Shown piece by piece: positions 32,324-44,467 of a stretch of DNA of 64,000 nt. The DNA is from Amborella trichopoda (taxonomy: Eukaryota > Streptophyta > Magnoliopsida > Amborellales > Amborellaceae). The DNA lies in NCBI RefSeq assembly GCF_000471905.2, contig NW_006499997.1, forward strand, positions 2,215,776 to 2,279,775. The letters run 5' to 3'. A model generated the notes under the pieces. The model made no database searches. It saw only the letters and a list, made by a program, of their open reading frames with translations, and was not told the origin of the DNA. Both the position numbers and the translations under genes were made by a program. Position 1 is the first letter of the stretch. Each line of letters opens with the position of its first letter.

Positions 32324-34240
32324 ACAAGCACAGTTGTGGCAGCGTCGTGCATGCTTGTCTCTTCCCTCTCTTTCTCTCTTCTCTCTCTTTACTCTTCTTC
32401 TCCTTCTTTATTTTCTCTTCGCTTTATCTTTCTCTCTGCTTCTCTCTATCTGAACATGCATGGCGATGCAGCGCCACGCATGAATCTCTCTCTATTTTAT
32501 TTTCTCTATTTAACATACACGGTAATGCCAACATCGTGCTTGTCTCTTTCTCTTTTTTCTCCTTCTTTCCCTTCTCCTTCTTTCTTTATTCTCTCTCTAC
32601 TCTATCTTTCTCTATGCTTCTCCCTGTCTGAGCATGTTGGAGATGGTAGCACCATGCATGAATTTCTCACTCTATTTTTCTCTCTCTAACACATATGACG
32701 GTGGTAGCACCATGTGTGTCTCTTTCTCTCTCTTTCCTTCTTTTTCCTTTGACTATTTCTTAACCTCTCTCCTCACTTTCCTTTTCTCTCTTCTTTTTTT
32801 TCGTCTCTCACTGTTCACTCTCTTTCTCTCTCTACTTTCCTTTCTTCTTTCTCTTCCCGTAACCCTCTTTTTCACTCTTTGTATTTCTTTCTCTCACTCC
32901 GTTATTTGTTTTCTCTCTCCTTTTCAGTCATGCACGGTGATACCCATCATCGGGTAGGACATTCTCATCCCTCCCTTATTATTTGGAGACATGCACAGTG
33001 AGCCGGACCTTAACCCAAGTAGCGGGCCAGGCCTTTGTCCAAGTTTCCCCTTTCTCATGTTGTGCATGGTGATGCTCATCGTCGTGCATGAAATTCCTCT
33101 CCTCCCTCTTTGACGAGAACATTGAACCGAGCCCTTTCTCGAGTGGTAGGTCAGATCGTGTCTGAGTCACTTACAACACGAGCGGCGATGCCTAGCGTTG
33201 TGCATGTATGTTTCTTTCTCTCCTTTATTTCATCTGTCATGGGTGGTGGAACCCATTTCTGTTTTCTCTCTTCTTCTTTTACCTTTCTTATTCTTTCCCT
33301 TCTTTTCTCTCACTCACTTCTTCTTTCTCCTTCTGTTCATCCTTTCTTCCCTTTTCTCCCTTCTCTCTCTTCTTTTTCTCTCTTCTTCTCCTCTCACCCT
33401 TCTTCTTCTCTCCCTTCTCTTCTCATCTTCTCTTCTCTCTCCTTTCTCTTCTATCCCTTCTCTTTCTTTCTTCTCCTTTCCTCCCTTTTTCTCTTATCTC
33501 TTTTTTCTCTCTCTACTTTTCTTATCTCTCCTCTTTGTCTTTCTTTTTCTTCTTCCTCTCTCATTTGACCAAGGGAAAAGTCTAGTACTGTCACAGTAGT
33601 CTCGTCATTGAACAGTATTGCCGTTGTTTCGGTCTAAGTTACCGTGCTCGTCTTGTTGCCACGTCGAACTCACCGTTGTGTCGGGTTGGGTGGTGTTGAT
33701 GTTCTGTCATCGAGTAGTATTACCCTTGTACCGGTCTGCCTTACCGTGCCCGTCTTTCTACGACATCAAGTCAATCATCATACCAATCTAGCCACTTTGC
33801 TAAGCTATTCACCGGTCAAATGTCTCTTTCTCTCTCTTCAACCAACCCTCATCTCATCATTTCTTCTCCTTTCTCCATTGAATGTGCACGCCTGTGTGCA
33901 TTCACCCAAAGACAAGGTGGGGTCCCTCGACCCACTTGTCTTGAAAATTAACCATGTGTGTGTGATTGCAAAAATAGGAGAATACAAGCCAAGGGAGGTG
34001 ATTCCAAACCAGTTATACAATTGGGGGGCTTTCTTCATGATCTATGAGGATGCCCATGCAAGCCAACTCGAGTAAGTCTCAAATCCACCTTAAATTCCTC
34101 TCTCATCGGTTGATATACCTACCCTTGCTCCTAAGCAAGGTTCCCGAGAGAGAGATCTCAAGTCCTGAGTTCCCTTTGAAACTTGAGACGTGTGCTGGTA
34201 GATCATCCAGATCCGAGGGCGAGATCGAGGGAGCTAACCA
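32324..34240 (+). mobile_element. 3' LTR of unit B, right part (U5)
   Basis: Continues the LTR cut at 29204. It begins with hairpin-type units ('catggcgatgcagcgccacg' near 32459), then long CT-rich stretches (33200-33570), then the conserved end (33580-34240) with 'gatcgagggagctaacca'. The LTR end at 34240 is followed not by a primer binding site but by an inner piece of U3. Confidence 0.75.
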
Positions 34241-34910
34241 ACCATATCACGACGCTCGCATAACGGATAGATGCGAGACCAGTTCCATTGCATGCGGAAC
34301 GTCCACTACTATGTCTGGTCTGAACAGAACGCATAGATTTCACACATGAAGGTGATAAATGTGGTGCATATTTTCAGCCGTCGGATTTCAAATTTTGGTC
34401 AAAACCCCAAGATGGCAAAATCTTCGTCCAGGCACGAAATCAAGCTATGTTTGTTGCAACGTGATTGTGATGGCATCCTCAGTGCAATTCAGCAAAGAAA
34501 TCAAAGAAATACATCAAGAAATAAGCACACTATCGATCAGAAGTTTCCAAGATGTTTGCAAATTTCGAATCGCATGATCGTGGCTTAAAAATGCGATTCT
34601 GGTTCGAAGTTAGTACCAAATCGATCGTCACACCCAGCCCAACGAGAAAGCAATCATCTTTTTGCAAAATGGGCATCGGAGCAACCCAGATTCATCCTTG
34701 GAACATTACACACGTTCTAGGGCAACAGTAGGGACTATTTTGGAATTTTGTGTACTGTCAGGCAGGGGTAAAACTATCATTTTGCACTCATTTTTAGATT
34801 TTATTTTAATTCAAATAAATTGTAATTAGCATCAATTAGGTCATATTTTAGGCATCCACCCATGTTTTGGGCCCAAGTCTATAAATACATGTTAAACACA
34901 TTGTAAAGGT
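34241..34910 (+). mobile_element. U3 fragment between two LTRs
   Basis: Matches about 28265-28960. It starts inside U3 ('accatatcacgacgctcg') and stops at about 30 bases after its TATAAATA (34880-34887), that is, close to the predicted RNA start. It is joined on both sides to other LTR pieces. It probably marks a recombination or deletion between neighbouring units. Confidence 0.65.
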
Positions 34911-36035
34911 CCTTTTGTTTGAAGACATTTTCAGCACCTTGGGTCCCCTATGCGGAATAAAAAGAGAAGTCAATCAATAAAGCCTGAATTACAATGGAAT
35001 TCTTGACAGTATCATAATTACCTCATAATAAGTGGAAATGTTCATACGGAGTTCAAAAGGCCACCTGTTAAGTTTCGTTACGATCCGACATGTCTAAGGC
35101 AGTGCAGACAAAGAAACAATTTCGAAAAAATCAGTCTCTAGCACCCTAAAATGGACCCTACACCAAATCACCATTAATGATGACTGTTTTTACAGTCTCG
35201 GGCAGTGACTTTAGAGAGTCATATCTCACTTGTCTGGAGTCAGATTGTGCTCAAATTTTGTGAGAGTGTTCGTCTCGTCAAGACAAGCATTTTGACATGT
35301 GGCACGATCCATGACGACGCTCGAGAAAGGAGAAATCTATAGAGAATTCGATGATTCGTGAAGGAAGTTGCAGGAAATTCAATAGCGACACGTCCCGCTC
35401 GAGCAACCATATCACGGTGCTCCCACATTGAATTGACATGAGACTAGTTTCATCGTGTGCATAAGGTCTAGGGTTATCATCGGTCCAAACCCCGTCCATG
35501 ATGAACAGTCAAATATCACGCGCGAAGCCGATAAAATTGTTGTAAATTTTGGCCACCGAAATTCAGATTTTGAGAAAAAACACAATACTGCAAAATCTTC
35601 GTCCGAGCACAAAATTAAGCTACGTTTGTTGCCACGCAATCGTGAGAGCATGCTCAATGCAATACAGTGAATAAATCATGGAAAAACATTAAGAAATGAC
35701 TGCATTATCAATCTAAAGTTTTTAAGATTCACACGAATTTCAAGTCACATGATCGTGGCTCAAAGTTGGTATCAAATCGATCACCGTATGAGCCCAACAA
35801 GAAAGCAATCATTTTTTTATCAAACGGGCACCATAGCAACCCCGAATCATTCATGAAAGATCACGCACGTTCTAGGGTAGCAGCAGGGACTGTTTTAAAA
35901 TTTCCATGTATTGTTAGACATAAGCAAAATAGTCATTTGATACCCATTTTTTTAATTTTATTTAATTCAAATAAATTGTAATTATCATCAATTATGATAA
36001 TTTTTTAGCATCCACCCATGTTCAGGGCTCAATTT

Positions 36036-36043
36036 TATAAATA
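36036..36043 (+). promoter_or_regulatory. TATA box of the LTR promoter (unit C 5' LTR)
   Basis: TATAAATA in 'caattttataaatacatg'. RNA would start near 36065-36072. The AATAAA at 36090-36095 lies 54 bases after the box. Confidence 0.7.
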
Positions 36044-36739
36044 CATGCTAAACCTAATTGTAGATGGCCCCTAATACTTTCAATGCATCAATAAAGTTCG
36101 AGTTTTTACATTGAGTTGGAGAGGCACGTCTTGGAGAGAGAGAGAGGAGAGAGAAGAAAAAGTCTGATACCCCTCGGTGAATGTAACTTTTTCTCTCCTC
36201 CACTTTTCTCTCTCCTCTTTCTTTTTTTCTCTCTCCTCTTCCTTTTTCTCTCCTCTTCTTTCCCTCTCCTCTTCCTTTTTCTGTCCTCTTCTTTCTCTCT
36301 CCTCTTTCTTTCTTTCTCTCTCTTCCTCTTCTTCTCTTTATCTCTCTCATTTCCATCTCGAAAAGGGCATGTCTCTCTCTCTCTTTTTCTCTCTTCTTCT
36401 TCTTTCCTCTTTTCTCTCTATTTTCTTTTTTTTCCTATTCCCCCTCTTTCTTAATCTTCTCCTTCCTTCTCTCTATACTTTCATTTCCTCTTTCTCTTCC
36501 CTAAACCCTCTTTCTTCATCTTTGTCTTTCTTTCTCTCACCCTATTATTTCTTCTTTCTCTCTTCTCCAGTCATGCATGGTGATACCCATCGTCGTGCAT
36601 GACATCCTCATTCTTTAAAGAGGAAACTGAATCTGGCCCTTCTTCGAGTGGCGGGTCGGGGTCGTGTCTGAGTCCCTTACGACACGAGCAGCGATGCCTA
36701 GCGCCGCGTGTGTCTTTCCCTTTCTCGTTCCTGAATCTC

Positions 36740-37275
36740 CCTCTTGACATGGACGACAGAAACCCATTGTCATCCATGTTCTTTCCCTCTCCTCTTTCCT
36801 ATCATGAGCGGTGGAAGCCCACCACCGTCTATGTTCTTTCTCTCTCCTCTTTCCTCTATCATGGACAGCAAAAACCCATCACCATCTATGTTCTTTCTCT
36901 CTCCTCTTTTCTCTATCATGAGCAATAAAAACCCATCACTGTCCATGTTCTTTCTCTCTCCTCTTTCTTCTATCATGAGCGACATAACCTGTCGTCATCA
37001 TGTTCTTTCTCTCTCCTCTTTCCTCTATTATGGGCGATAGAAACCCATCACTGTCCATGTTCTTTCTCTCTCCTCTTTCCTCTGTCATGGACAGCAGAAA
37101 CCCATCGCCGTCCATGTTTTCTTCTTCTCTCTCGCTACTTTCATGGACGGGGGAACCCCATCATTGTCCATGCTTCCTTCTCTCTTCTCTTTCCTCTGTC
37201 ATGGACAGCGAAAGCTCATCGTCGTCCATGCTCCTTCTTCCTTCTCTCTCCTCTGTCATGGACGAAAAAAGCTAA
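36740..37275 (+). repeat. Class II hairpin array in U5 (unit C 5' LTR)
   Basis: About ten units at roughly 60-base spacing, each 'atggac..(g)aaacccatc..gtccatg' followed by 'ttctttctctctcctctttcc'. A perfect stem is CATGGAC/GTCCATG at 37200-37206 and 37224-37230. Others are partly paired, for example around 36806-36833, where GGTGG pairs with CCACC. Frames through the array look like Ser/Leu-rich protein but follow from the repeat. Confidence 0.7.
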
Positions 37276-38321
37276 TCGCCATCCATGCTCCCTTCTCTCT
37301 TCTTTTTCTCTCACATTTCTTCTTTCTCTCTCTTCTCCCTCCTTTTTCTCCCTTATCTTCTCTCACTCACTTTTTCTCCCTCCCCCTTCCTTTTGTCCCT
37401 CCTTTCTTTTCTCCTCTCCCTTCTCTCCCTTTTCTCTTTTCTCTTCACATTCCTCTCTTTTATTTTTTTCTCTCTTCTTCTCTTGTCTCCTTTCTCTTTT
37501 ATCTCTTCTCTTTCTTTTCTTCTCCTTTCCTTCTCTTTTTTCCTATCTCTTTTCTTCTCTCTCTTTCTCTCTCTGCTTTTCTTATCTCTCGTCTTTCTTT
37601 TTCTTTTTTCTTCTTTCTCTCTCATTTGACCAAGGGACAAGTCTAGCACTGTCACGGTAGTCTCATCGTTGAACAGTATTGCCGCCGTGCCGATCTAAGT
37701 TACCGTGCCTATCTTGCTACCATGTCAAACTCACCGTTGTACTAAGCTGATTGGTGTTGGTGTTCTGTCGTCGAGTAGTGTTGCCACAGTGTCGGTCCAC
37801 GTTACTGTGCCCGTCTTGCTACCACGTCAAGTCAATCATCATACCAATCTACCACCCGGTTAAATGTCTCTTTCTTTTCTTTTTTTTCTCTCTTCTTCCT
37901 TCTCCCAACCCCCATCTCATTATTTCTTCTCTTTTCTCCTTTGAATGTACACACCAGTGTGCATTCATTCAAAGACAAGGTGGGGTCCCTTGGCCTACTT
38001 GTATTGTAAAATTAACCATGTGTGTGTGATCACAGAAACAGGAGAATACAAGCTAAGGGAGGCGATTCTGAACCAATTGTACGACTGCAGGGCTTTTCGA
38101 CATGATCTAAGAGAGCGTCCACATGAACCAGTCTGAGTGATTCAAGGACCCAGGTGGGGTTTGTCCCGCCTCACAACAAGTTCCTCTCTCATTGGTTGAA
38201 CTTGTTCTTGAGCAAGGTTCCCGAGATAGCGATCTTAAGTCCTGGGTTCCCTTCGAAACTCGAGACACATGTCACCAGATCACCCAGATCCGGGGGGCGA
38301 GATCGAGGCACCTAACCATCT

Positions 38322-38340
38322 TAGTGACTCCACTGGGGAC
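38322..38340 (+). promoter_or_regulatory. Primer binding site, unit C
   Basis: TAGTGACTCCACTGGGGAC, three bases after the LTR end. It differs from the unit D site (TGGCAACTCCACTGGGGAC) at three of the first five bases. The form resembles the tRNA-Arg type site described for Ogre/Tat elements; I could not check it against a tRNA set. Confidence 0.7.
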
Positions 38341-40100
38341 TTACTACCCCTTTGTCAGATCATAGTTGTTTGGCTAGTTTCTCCTTTGTTTATCTGTTTT
38401 CACACAACACATGGCTTCCAGGTTCCTTAAGCCATTTATTCGGATCGAGGATTTTCTCATCCCCGTCACGAGCATCTCTTAGGAACAAGTTCCTCGAACT
38501 TCATTCCCAACTTTTCTTTTGAGCAAAGACCTAGTGTTTAGCTCCCAGGTCTTAACCTGAATTAGCGTGAGGAGGACTTAAAGGTCCCTAACTCCCCATC
38601 TCCTTGCCCTGGTAGAACTTCCACTAAGGCACCCTACACCGGTAGCACATCTGTTACCACTCACAGCATGCACCCTATTACTTGCAAGTCACTCGCCGGT
38701 CGTATTGCAAAAGGTACGCCGGAAGGCTGCCCAGTCCTTAGTTGCAAAAGGCAAGAAAGTTGCCATTGCTCCTGTGGGTTTTCGTAAGCCCACCCCCTGT
38801 ATTCCTACACCACCTCGGGTCTGTATGATTAGATACTCAACACATCAAGGAGGAGACCCTGGGGCCTCCACCTCACACACACACAGTGAGGCTCGTGGGA
38901 CATCCACTCGAGCCACACCTCGGGGTAACCCTCATGTTACCTTGAGTAAGAGTCCAGGATCAGGCCTCCTTAGGCCAAAACCTGTGCGCATGCATATGCA
39001 TCCCACCACTCGAGGCAGCGTCGTTGCAGCGCCAACTCGAGTACACGGAAGGCGACCCCCTCGTCCTCCCTCTCAACACACACTAGTGCACCCTGTAAGG
39101 GCAAGCCCTCACTTGTTCCCTTGCAGACACATGCTCGCAGTTCTCGGCCTCCTAAAGTCAAACCACCTGTTCGAGCTCGGGCTGACCACCAAGTCACCTG
39201 GAATGCTACTTCAAAGGCATACACGCCACCTTCCCTAGCCACTGCTCTCTCTCGACTCAGACATCGTCGAGAGTCGATCCCCTCTTCTTTCGCCCTTTTT
39301 CCTCCTGACGGATATCTCAAGACTTGGTACTCAAAGGTTTTCCCTAAGAGTACCATCCTCAACCGGCCCCGTTATGTCGGCTATGCCTTTGGAGTCCACA
39401 AAGGAGTTCGGGGAAAAATCTTGATGATTGCCCAAGCTGGCCTCTATCCATTATTCACCTTCACGGCCCCATCTTATGGACACGGCCCTCTCATGCTCTA
39501 AGAAGGCAGGTCAACCTCGACCCCATTCTCAGTTCTGGAGAGAGGTCTATCTCAGTCTCAAGCTCAAGTAAGATAGAGGACTGAAGATCCTGATTAAGAA
39601 GCCAACCAGAAAAGTTGGGGCACCCAGCTCCAAGGGTTTCCTTCCTAAAAATCCCTTCTACCCGCTTCAAATCACAGAGACTGAATAAGAGGTGCAAGAA
39701 TCATGCACCATAGTCAGCGTCATAGAAGATGACCTGACCACCCAGTAGCCACGATCCCAATACCATCAAGAACCGGTCCTCACACGGTCAGCGTATAAGA
39801 CTCGAGTCCAGTCAGGGCATGCGAACCCCTTGCTCGGAAGTCCTCAAATGCACCTAAGGCTGACCTCCCTAGAGAAAAGGTCAACGTTATGTTGTAAACA
39901 AACCTAGCGACACCTAAGAAGAGAGCATGAATAGGTTCGAAGACATGGTGCATGCAATGATGGAGAAGATTGACCGCATGGAAACCATGCGACACTTGGC
40001 TAACCATGAGGCCAACTCCCATCACTTAGATGATGTAGCTCCAAGGCGGCCTCCTCCCCCTGCCTCACTGGACAATTTTTTTCCTCACCCTATTTCATAG

Positions 40101-40740
40101 GTGGACATCGACGCTATGGTAACCCACAGCTTAAAAAGCAGACAAATTTCGGGTATTCAGGGTCCAACACTCTATAAAAAACCATACCCCTCTTACATTG
40201 ATCAAGTTCCATTTCCCTCAGACTACAAAAAGGGAAAGTTTCCCCTGTTCAATGGAACAACATCCCCGCACCAGCATATAGTGCATTTCCAAGTGGCATG
40301 TCGAGAGACAACGGCTGATGGGAGACTCCTCCTTCGTCAGTTTGTTGAAACTCTAGATGGCCCGACTTGGCTTCCCCCTAATTCAGTACATACTTGGGAG
40401 GAAAAGGAGAAACTATTCCTCCAGTACTTCTATGAGGTCGAGAGAGAGTTCCAAACCATCGAGCTTCTCACCTTGACCTAAGAACCTGAAGAATCCGTGA
40501 ATCAATTTATAGTAAGATGGAGAGATTTGGCTGCTCGCCATCCTAATCCCATGCCTGAGAAGGAAGCAATTCAAACCTGTGTGCGAAATTTGCTTCTTAA
40601 GATTGCTCTACATGTTGAGGCCTCCAATCCGACCTCCATGTCAGAGTTGATCTCTAAGTCAGTTCATATAGAAATCACACCACCATGGCGGGTCAGGACA
40701 ACAGAATTCAAACTTTGGAAACAACGAGGCCAATGGTAAT
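40101..40740 (+). CDS. gag: Gag core segment, unit C
   Basis: Two adjoining open pieces in one frame (40101-40481 and 40497-40739) separated by the TAA at 40479. It holds the region upstream of capsid and the retrotransposon gag domain with FIVRWRDLAARHPNPMPEKE and VRNL. Normally this makes the capsid shell in the cytoplasm. Seven residues (AFQWYAR in unit D) are deleted, so the fold is probably lost. Confidence 0.6.
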
Positions 40741-42377
40741 TCTCGGACCAACGCCTGGGGTAACCAACAAAAAGGAGTGATCAGTGCGGTCGTCATCGTA
40801 AGCGATCCAAAGAAGGCTGCCTCTCAAACTTTGGATCTCTCCAAAGTGGTAGGCACAACAAAGATAGCATCTCAGGCAAGCAAACAGTAGCAATCATACA
40901 ACTGGGTACCCCCACCTGCAAACCTTAATCAAGATGACTATTGGACCAGGCCTCAGAATAAGGTATATCCTTTTGAAAAGGAATGGGTTCCTACACTGCT
41001 CCGACTATTGCTGGAACAAAACATGATTGAACTGCCCGAGATCAAGTTTCCCAATCAAGTTGGTCTCGATATGCATGCAAGATATTGTGCTTATCATCGA
41101 AGGGTAAACCACTCCATAGAAGAATGCTACACACTTAAAGACCTCATCAAGGCTCTGATCCAAAAGGGTCAGATCAAGCTCAAAGAACTCAAGAAAGCAT
41201 TCGGGCCAACTAAGGCTTCCCACGTGGTAACAATATAGGAGAAGATAAAAGCATGCACCCTTCTGAGGATCTATCAACAGATCTTCTAAACACGATGTTC
41301 GATATGATGCTCCAACAAGGACTCATCACACCAAAGCCAGTGAGGCAACCCAAGCACCTTGCCCAAGGGATCGAGAATCACTGGTGCCCATACCATCAGA
41401 TATGAGGCCATGAGATGAACGAACGTTATGGGTTCAAAGCTATGGTTGTGGAAAAAGTCCAAAGAGGTTACATTGCTTACGCCGAAGACCGTCAAGACAC
41501 TATGCCCATCCAAGAGGACGCTTCAACGCAAGACTTCATGAAGGATGCCTTTGATCCTGCTGAACCCTCGACTTCCCAACCATGAAAGGTCCATCACGAG
41601 CTAAGCAGGCTCAAGTCTTTAAAGCGAGAGGCGATTTGTCAAGTCAAGGCTATTCACAAACCTAGCAAGACGGACCAAGCACCTCCAAAGGTGATTAGAA
41701 GAAGATGAATACCAAGGGCTGCTCGCCAAAAGAACAAGGTTCCTCAGCCACCTGTCGAGACAGAATTTCTCAAGCCTCTTCCTCCCTTGCCAACCTTACA
41801 AGACTTCATACCGATCATCGTCGACCTTATTCTTTCATCTCATCAAGAGGATACCCCTGGGTCATCTCTTACTCAGGGCACATCCAATGAGGGTGATGAC
41901 ATTAAAAGAACCCTCCAATGGTCTAAGCTGGGAAAAGACCCAAAAGACCCCCTGCACACGTCCAACTCTAGTGATGACGTAAAAAGTTGCCCAAATCGGT
42001 CCGATGAGGGGAATGACCTTAAAAGTCCTACTGAGCCTTCTCCTTCTTCCTCTTCTTCTTCTTCTTCTTATTCTTCCTCTTCTATGTCTCTTGTAGGTAC
42101 AACCTTGAAATATCCAGACTTCGAGGCTCTTGATAGAGAACTTGAAGAAACCAATATAAGAAGGATGCACTGGAGACGGCTGAAAAAAACGTTAGCCCAA
42201 GCAGCGGGATTCTTGATAGTTGCTGACACCGTGACAGCTCGAGCCAAGTCCGATCCATTTTCTTCTATAAAGAAGCACAAGAGGTCAAAAGCCAAATAAA
42301 CCCCAGTGGCCTCCTGAGCCCAACTTTGAGCAGAGGCTGAGAGAATCAAGAGGGCAGAGCTGCTATTCTCAAGAAGT

Positions 42378-42962
42378 ATGTCACATGGTGCAAATCTCAG
42401 AGGCATCACCCAGCACAAGGAAATGAGTGTAAGATCGAGGAAAACTCTGCAACCTATACCTCAGAAGCTAGGCATCCTGAAGTTCCCTGGTCCGCCACTT
42501 CTTCCTCACCCAAATACTCCATACAATTTACCCATCCTCCAACTCCTTGGGCTCCTTCCTCGCCCAAATACCTTAGGAAATCCACCTCTCCTTAAGTTCC
42601 CCGGGATGCCTCTGATCTCGTACACCCAAATGCCTCCTAAGCCTTCAACCTCCATTCCACCAAAACAAACTCTTCCTCCCCAATCCACTCCGACTACCCA
42701 AACCAAGCCGGCTACGCAATTAAGCCAGCCAGCTGCCCAAAATAAACCTCCTCCACCTAAACTTGCTCCTCAACCCATTATACCACCAACATCGGTGGCA
42801 AGACCAAGAACACAAAACGCTGACGAAGAAAAGGTGAAATATGATGTGATAGGGCACCTAAGGAAGCTTCCAACACTTCTCAGCATCTATGATGCCCTCG
42901 TGATCTTAAGGGATTACCGTATGGCTCTGGTTCAGGCTCTCTCCAATCAAGAGGTGTACTAG
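42378..42962 (+). CDS. Proline-rich linker before protease, unit C
   Basis: A 194-codon open piece. It has repeated (I)LKFPGPPLLPHPNTP units (about residues 34-75), a long Pro/Thr/Gln stretch, then EEKVKYDVIGHLRKLPTLLSIYDAL, a motif that precedes the protease in Tat elements. Ends at a TAG codon (42960). Unit D has the same linker in two frames (61927-62477). Confidence 0.6.
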   Translation: MSHGANLRGITQHKEMSVRSRKTLQPIPQKLGILKFPGPPLLPHPNTPYNLPILQLLGLLPRPNTLGNPPLLKFPGMPLISYTQMPPKPSTSIPPKQTLPPQSTPTTQTKPATQLSQPAAQNKPPPPKLAPQPIIPPTSVARPRTQNADEEKVKYDVIGHLRKLPTLLSIYDALVILRDYRMALVQALSNQEVY

Positions 42963-43094
42963 ACCGAAGTGGAAACCATCGAGGTGGACCCATCAATCTT
43001 ATGTGGATGTATGGAGATCACCTTCTCAGAGGATGACTTGCAAATGGGAGAAAAATTTCACAAGTGCCCTCTCTTTGTGACTGATGAGTTACAT

Positions 43095-43560
43095 GCCCCA
43101 TCAACCGAATTATGTTGGATGGAGGGTCAACAGTCAACCTTATCCCAAGGAGAATCCTCACTCCTTTGGGATTAGGGTCTGAGGATCTCACTCTGACTCA
43201 CATCACTGTCTAGGGACCAGTTAGGAGAGAAGCCAGCTGGCACGATCCACTTTCATCTCAAGGTCAGTGAATTAAACGATTAAGCACAATGTCATGTGAT
43301 CGACACCGACACATCCTACAACATCCTTCTTGGCCGCCCGTGGCTCCATGACCAAGGGTGGTTCCGTCCACATTGCATCAGTGCTTCAAGTATAGTCAAG
43401 ATGGGAGACAGTATACAGTCTATGCTGATAAAAGAATGTTTCCTGCAGTCGAAACTCAATATGTTAATGCCAAGTATTACTTCACAGATTCGGTGCCACC
43501 CCAAAAGTCAAATGATGGTGATCTAAAGTCTGTACGGAAGACAGAACCCTAACCTCATGA
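43095..43560 (+). pseudogene. Retropepsin-like protease remnant, unit C
   Basis: The catalytic block is MLDGGSTVNLI at about 43112-43146 in a frame different from the piece before it. A stop at the word 'gtctagggacc' (near 43210) and shifts follow. Further on VIDTDTSYNILLGRPWL and the LHQCFKYSQDGRQYTVYADK block are seen. The Asp of the DxG triad is kept. It would cleave gag polyprotein; here it is dead. Confidence 0.75.
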
Positions 43561-44389
43561 AGATGTCAAAGATATTGGGAGAATACTCGTGAGCGTGTTT
43601 AAAGAGGAAGAACGAAAAGGCAAAACTCTCCCTCTAACTCCCATTCATCCCAGTATGCCATCAACCATCCCTGAGTGAACTCCTTCTTCGCCTGAAGATG
43701 AGGCTTCCCCCTCTGCTTCCAATTCTGAGCCACTTATGCAAGAAGAAGAATCAGAAGTCACCCTTAAGACTAAGGAAGTCATGGGGATAGATCTCCTAGT
43801 CCCAAGGGTCACTTACACGTCGGACCATCAAAAAGTCCTACATGTCCCCATTGCACTCTTAGAAGCAGAACTAACGCATCAGCCAACCCGAAAGGTTTTG
43901 GATTTCCTTGATTCTATCAAAAAAGAGCAATTAAGGAAAGGACAACCCTCTTGCCCTCAAGAGCAGGATCTTCTGACAGAGTTAAGCAGCGAGGTTTGCA
44001 GTCTCTAGCATGAATTGGGGGTTATGCGTTTCGCCTCAAAACACTTAAAGTAGTTCGTGCCTATGACCAAGAGCTACCACAGGCTGGAAGTGAATGCACC
44101 TCAAATGGAAGCCAAAGCCCCTCCTGATTGGACTATTTACAGTGATCAGGCTCATCACATTATGAGAACCATGAATTATGAACCCATGTTCAATCAAACA
44201 TTAAGGGGAGAGGAAGCAACTGCTCCCCCATTTGATGTCATTGAAGCTACAATAACTTGTCATAAAACAAAGCAAAGCGTAGGGTATTCCTCCACATCCC
44301 AAAAACAATGAACAAGAGTAAAAGATATGCTGCAAAGAAGCAAATGGAAAAAGAAAAGGTCACACATCATACTGAAGAAAAAGGAGAAT

Positions 44390-44395
44390 TTTATT
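44390..44395 (-). terminator. AATAAA polyadenylation signal of antisense PMD gene, unit C
   Basis: AATAAA on the minus strand 73 bases beyond the TGA stop at 44468-44470. The same place as in unit A. The plus-strand reading frame remnants end about 80 bases before it. Confidence 0.65.
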
Positions 44396-44467
44396 TATAA
44401 ACCAAGGGGATAGTATAAGTGTCGGAATAAAAACAAGGGAAAACAAAAAGAAAATAAGACAAAACTT

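Larger units (their letters stand above)
34911..38318 (+). mobile_element. 5' LTR of unit C, lacking the start of U3
   Basis: Starts inside U3 at 'tttgaagacattttcagc' (as at 18117), has TATAAATA at 36036-36043 and AATAAA at 36090-36095, then CT-rich U5 with class II hairpins (36740-37270). It ends with 'gaggcacctaacca' (38318). The primer binding site follows after three bases. About 0.9 kb of the LTR start is missing compared with 17193-21754. Confidence 0.75.
38411..44310 (+). pseudogene. gag-pro: Broken gag-pro region of unit C
   Basis: Starts MASRFLKPFIRIEDFLIP, in frame with the open piece at 38705-39238. Gag core at 40101-40740: FPLFNGTTSPHQH through LPPNSVHTWEE, with AFQWYAR lost and a TAA stop at 40479 shared with unit A. 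Knuckles are CAYHRRVNHSIEEC (about 41089) and CPYHQI.GHEMNER (last Cys lost). Then a Ser/Asp-rich spacer (41787-42299), a Pro-rich linker (42378-42780) and the EKVKYDVIGHLRKLP motif (42824). The protease (about 43095-43550) has MLDGGSTVNLI, then frameshifts, and the STLHQCFKYSQDGRQYTVYA block. A final piece (43736-44310) is of unknown role. No reverse transcriptase or integrase follows; the antisense gene starts at once. Confidence 0.85.

Noticed and set aside
31842..32689. 253-codon plus-strand frame with His/Ser/Arg repeats
   Set aside because: It reads through the 16-18 bp array of the solo LTR and then into U5 of another element, so it crosses an insertion border.
43560..44310. Possible reverse transcriptase start after protease
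   Set aside because: I looked for a polymerase core such as a Y.DD motif and found none in units C or D. The remnant is short and runs straight into the antisense gene flank.
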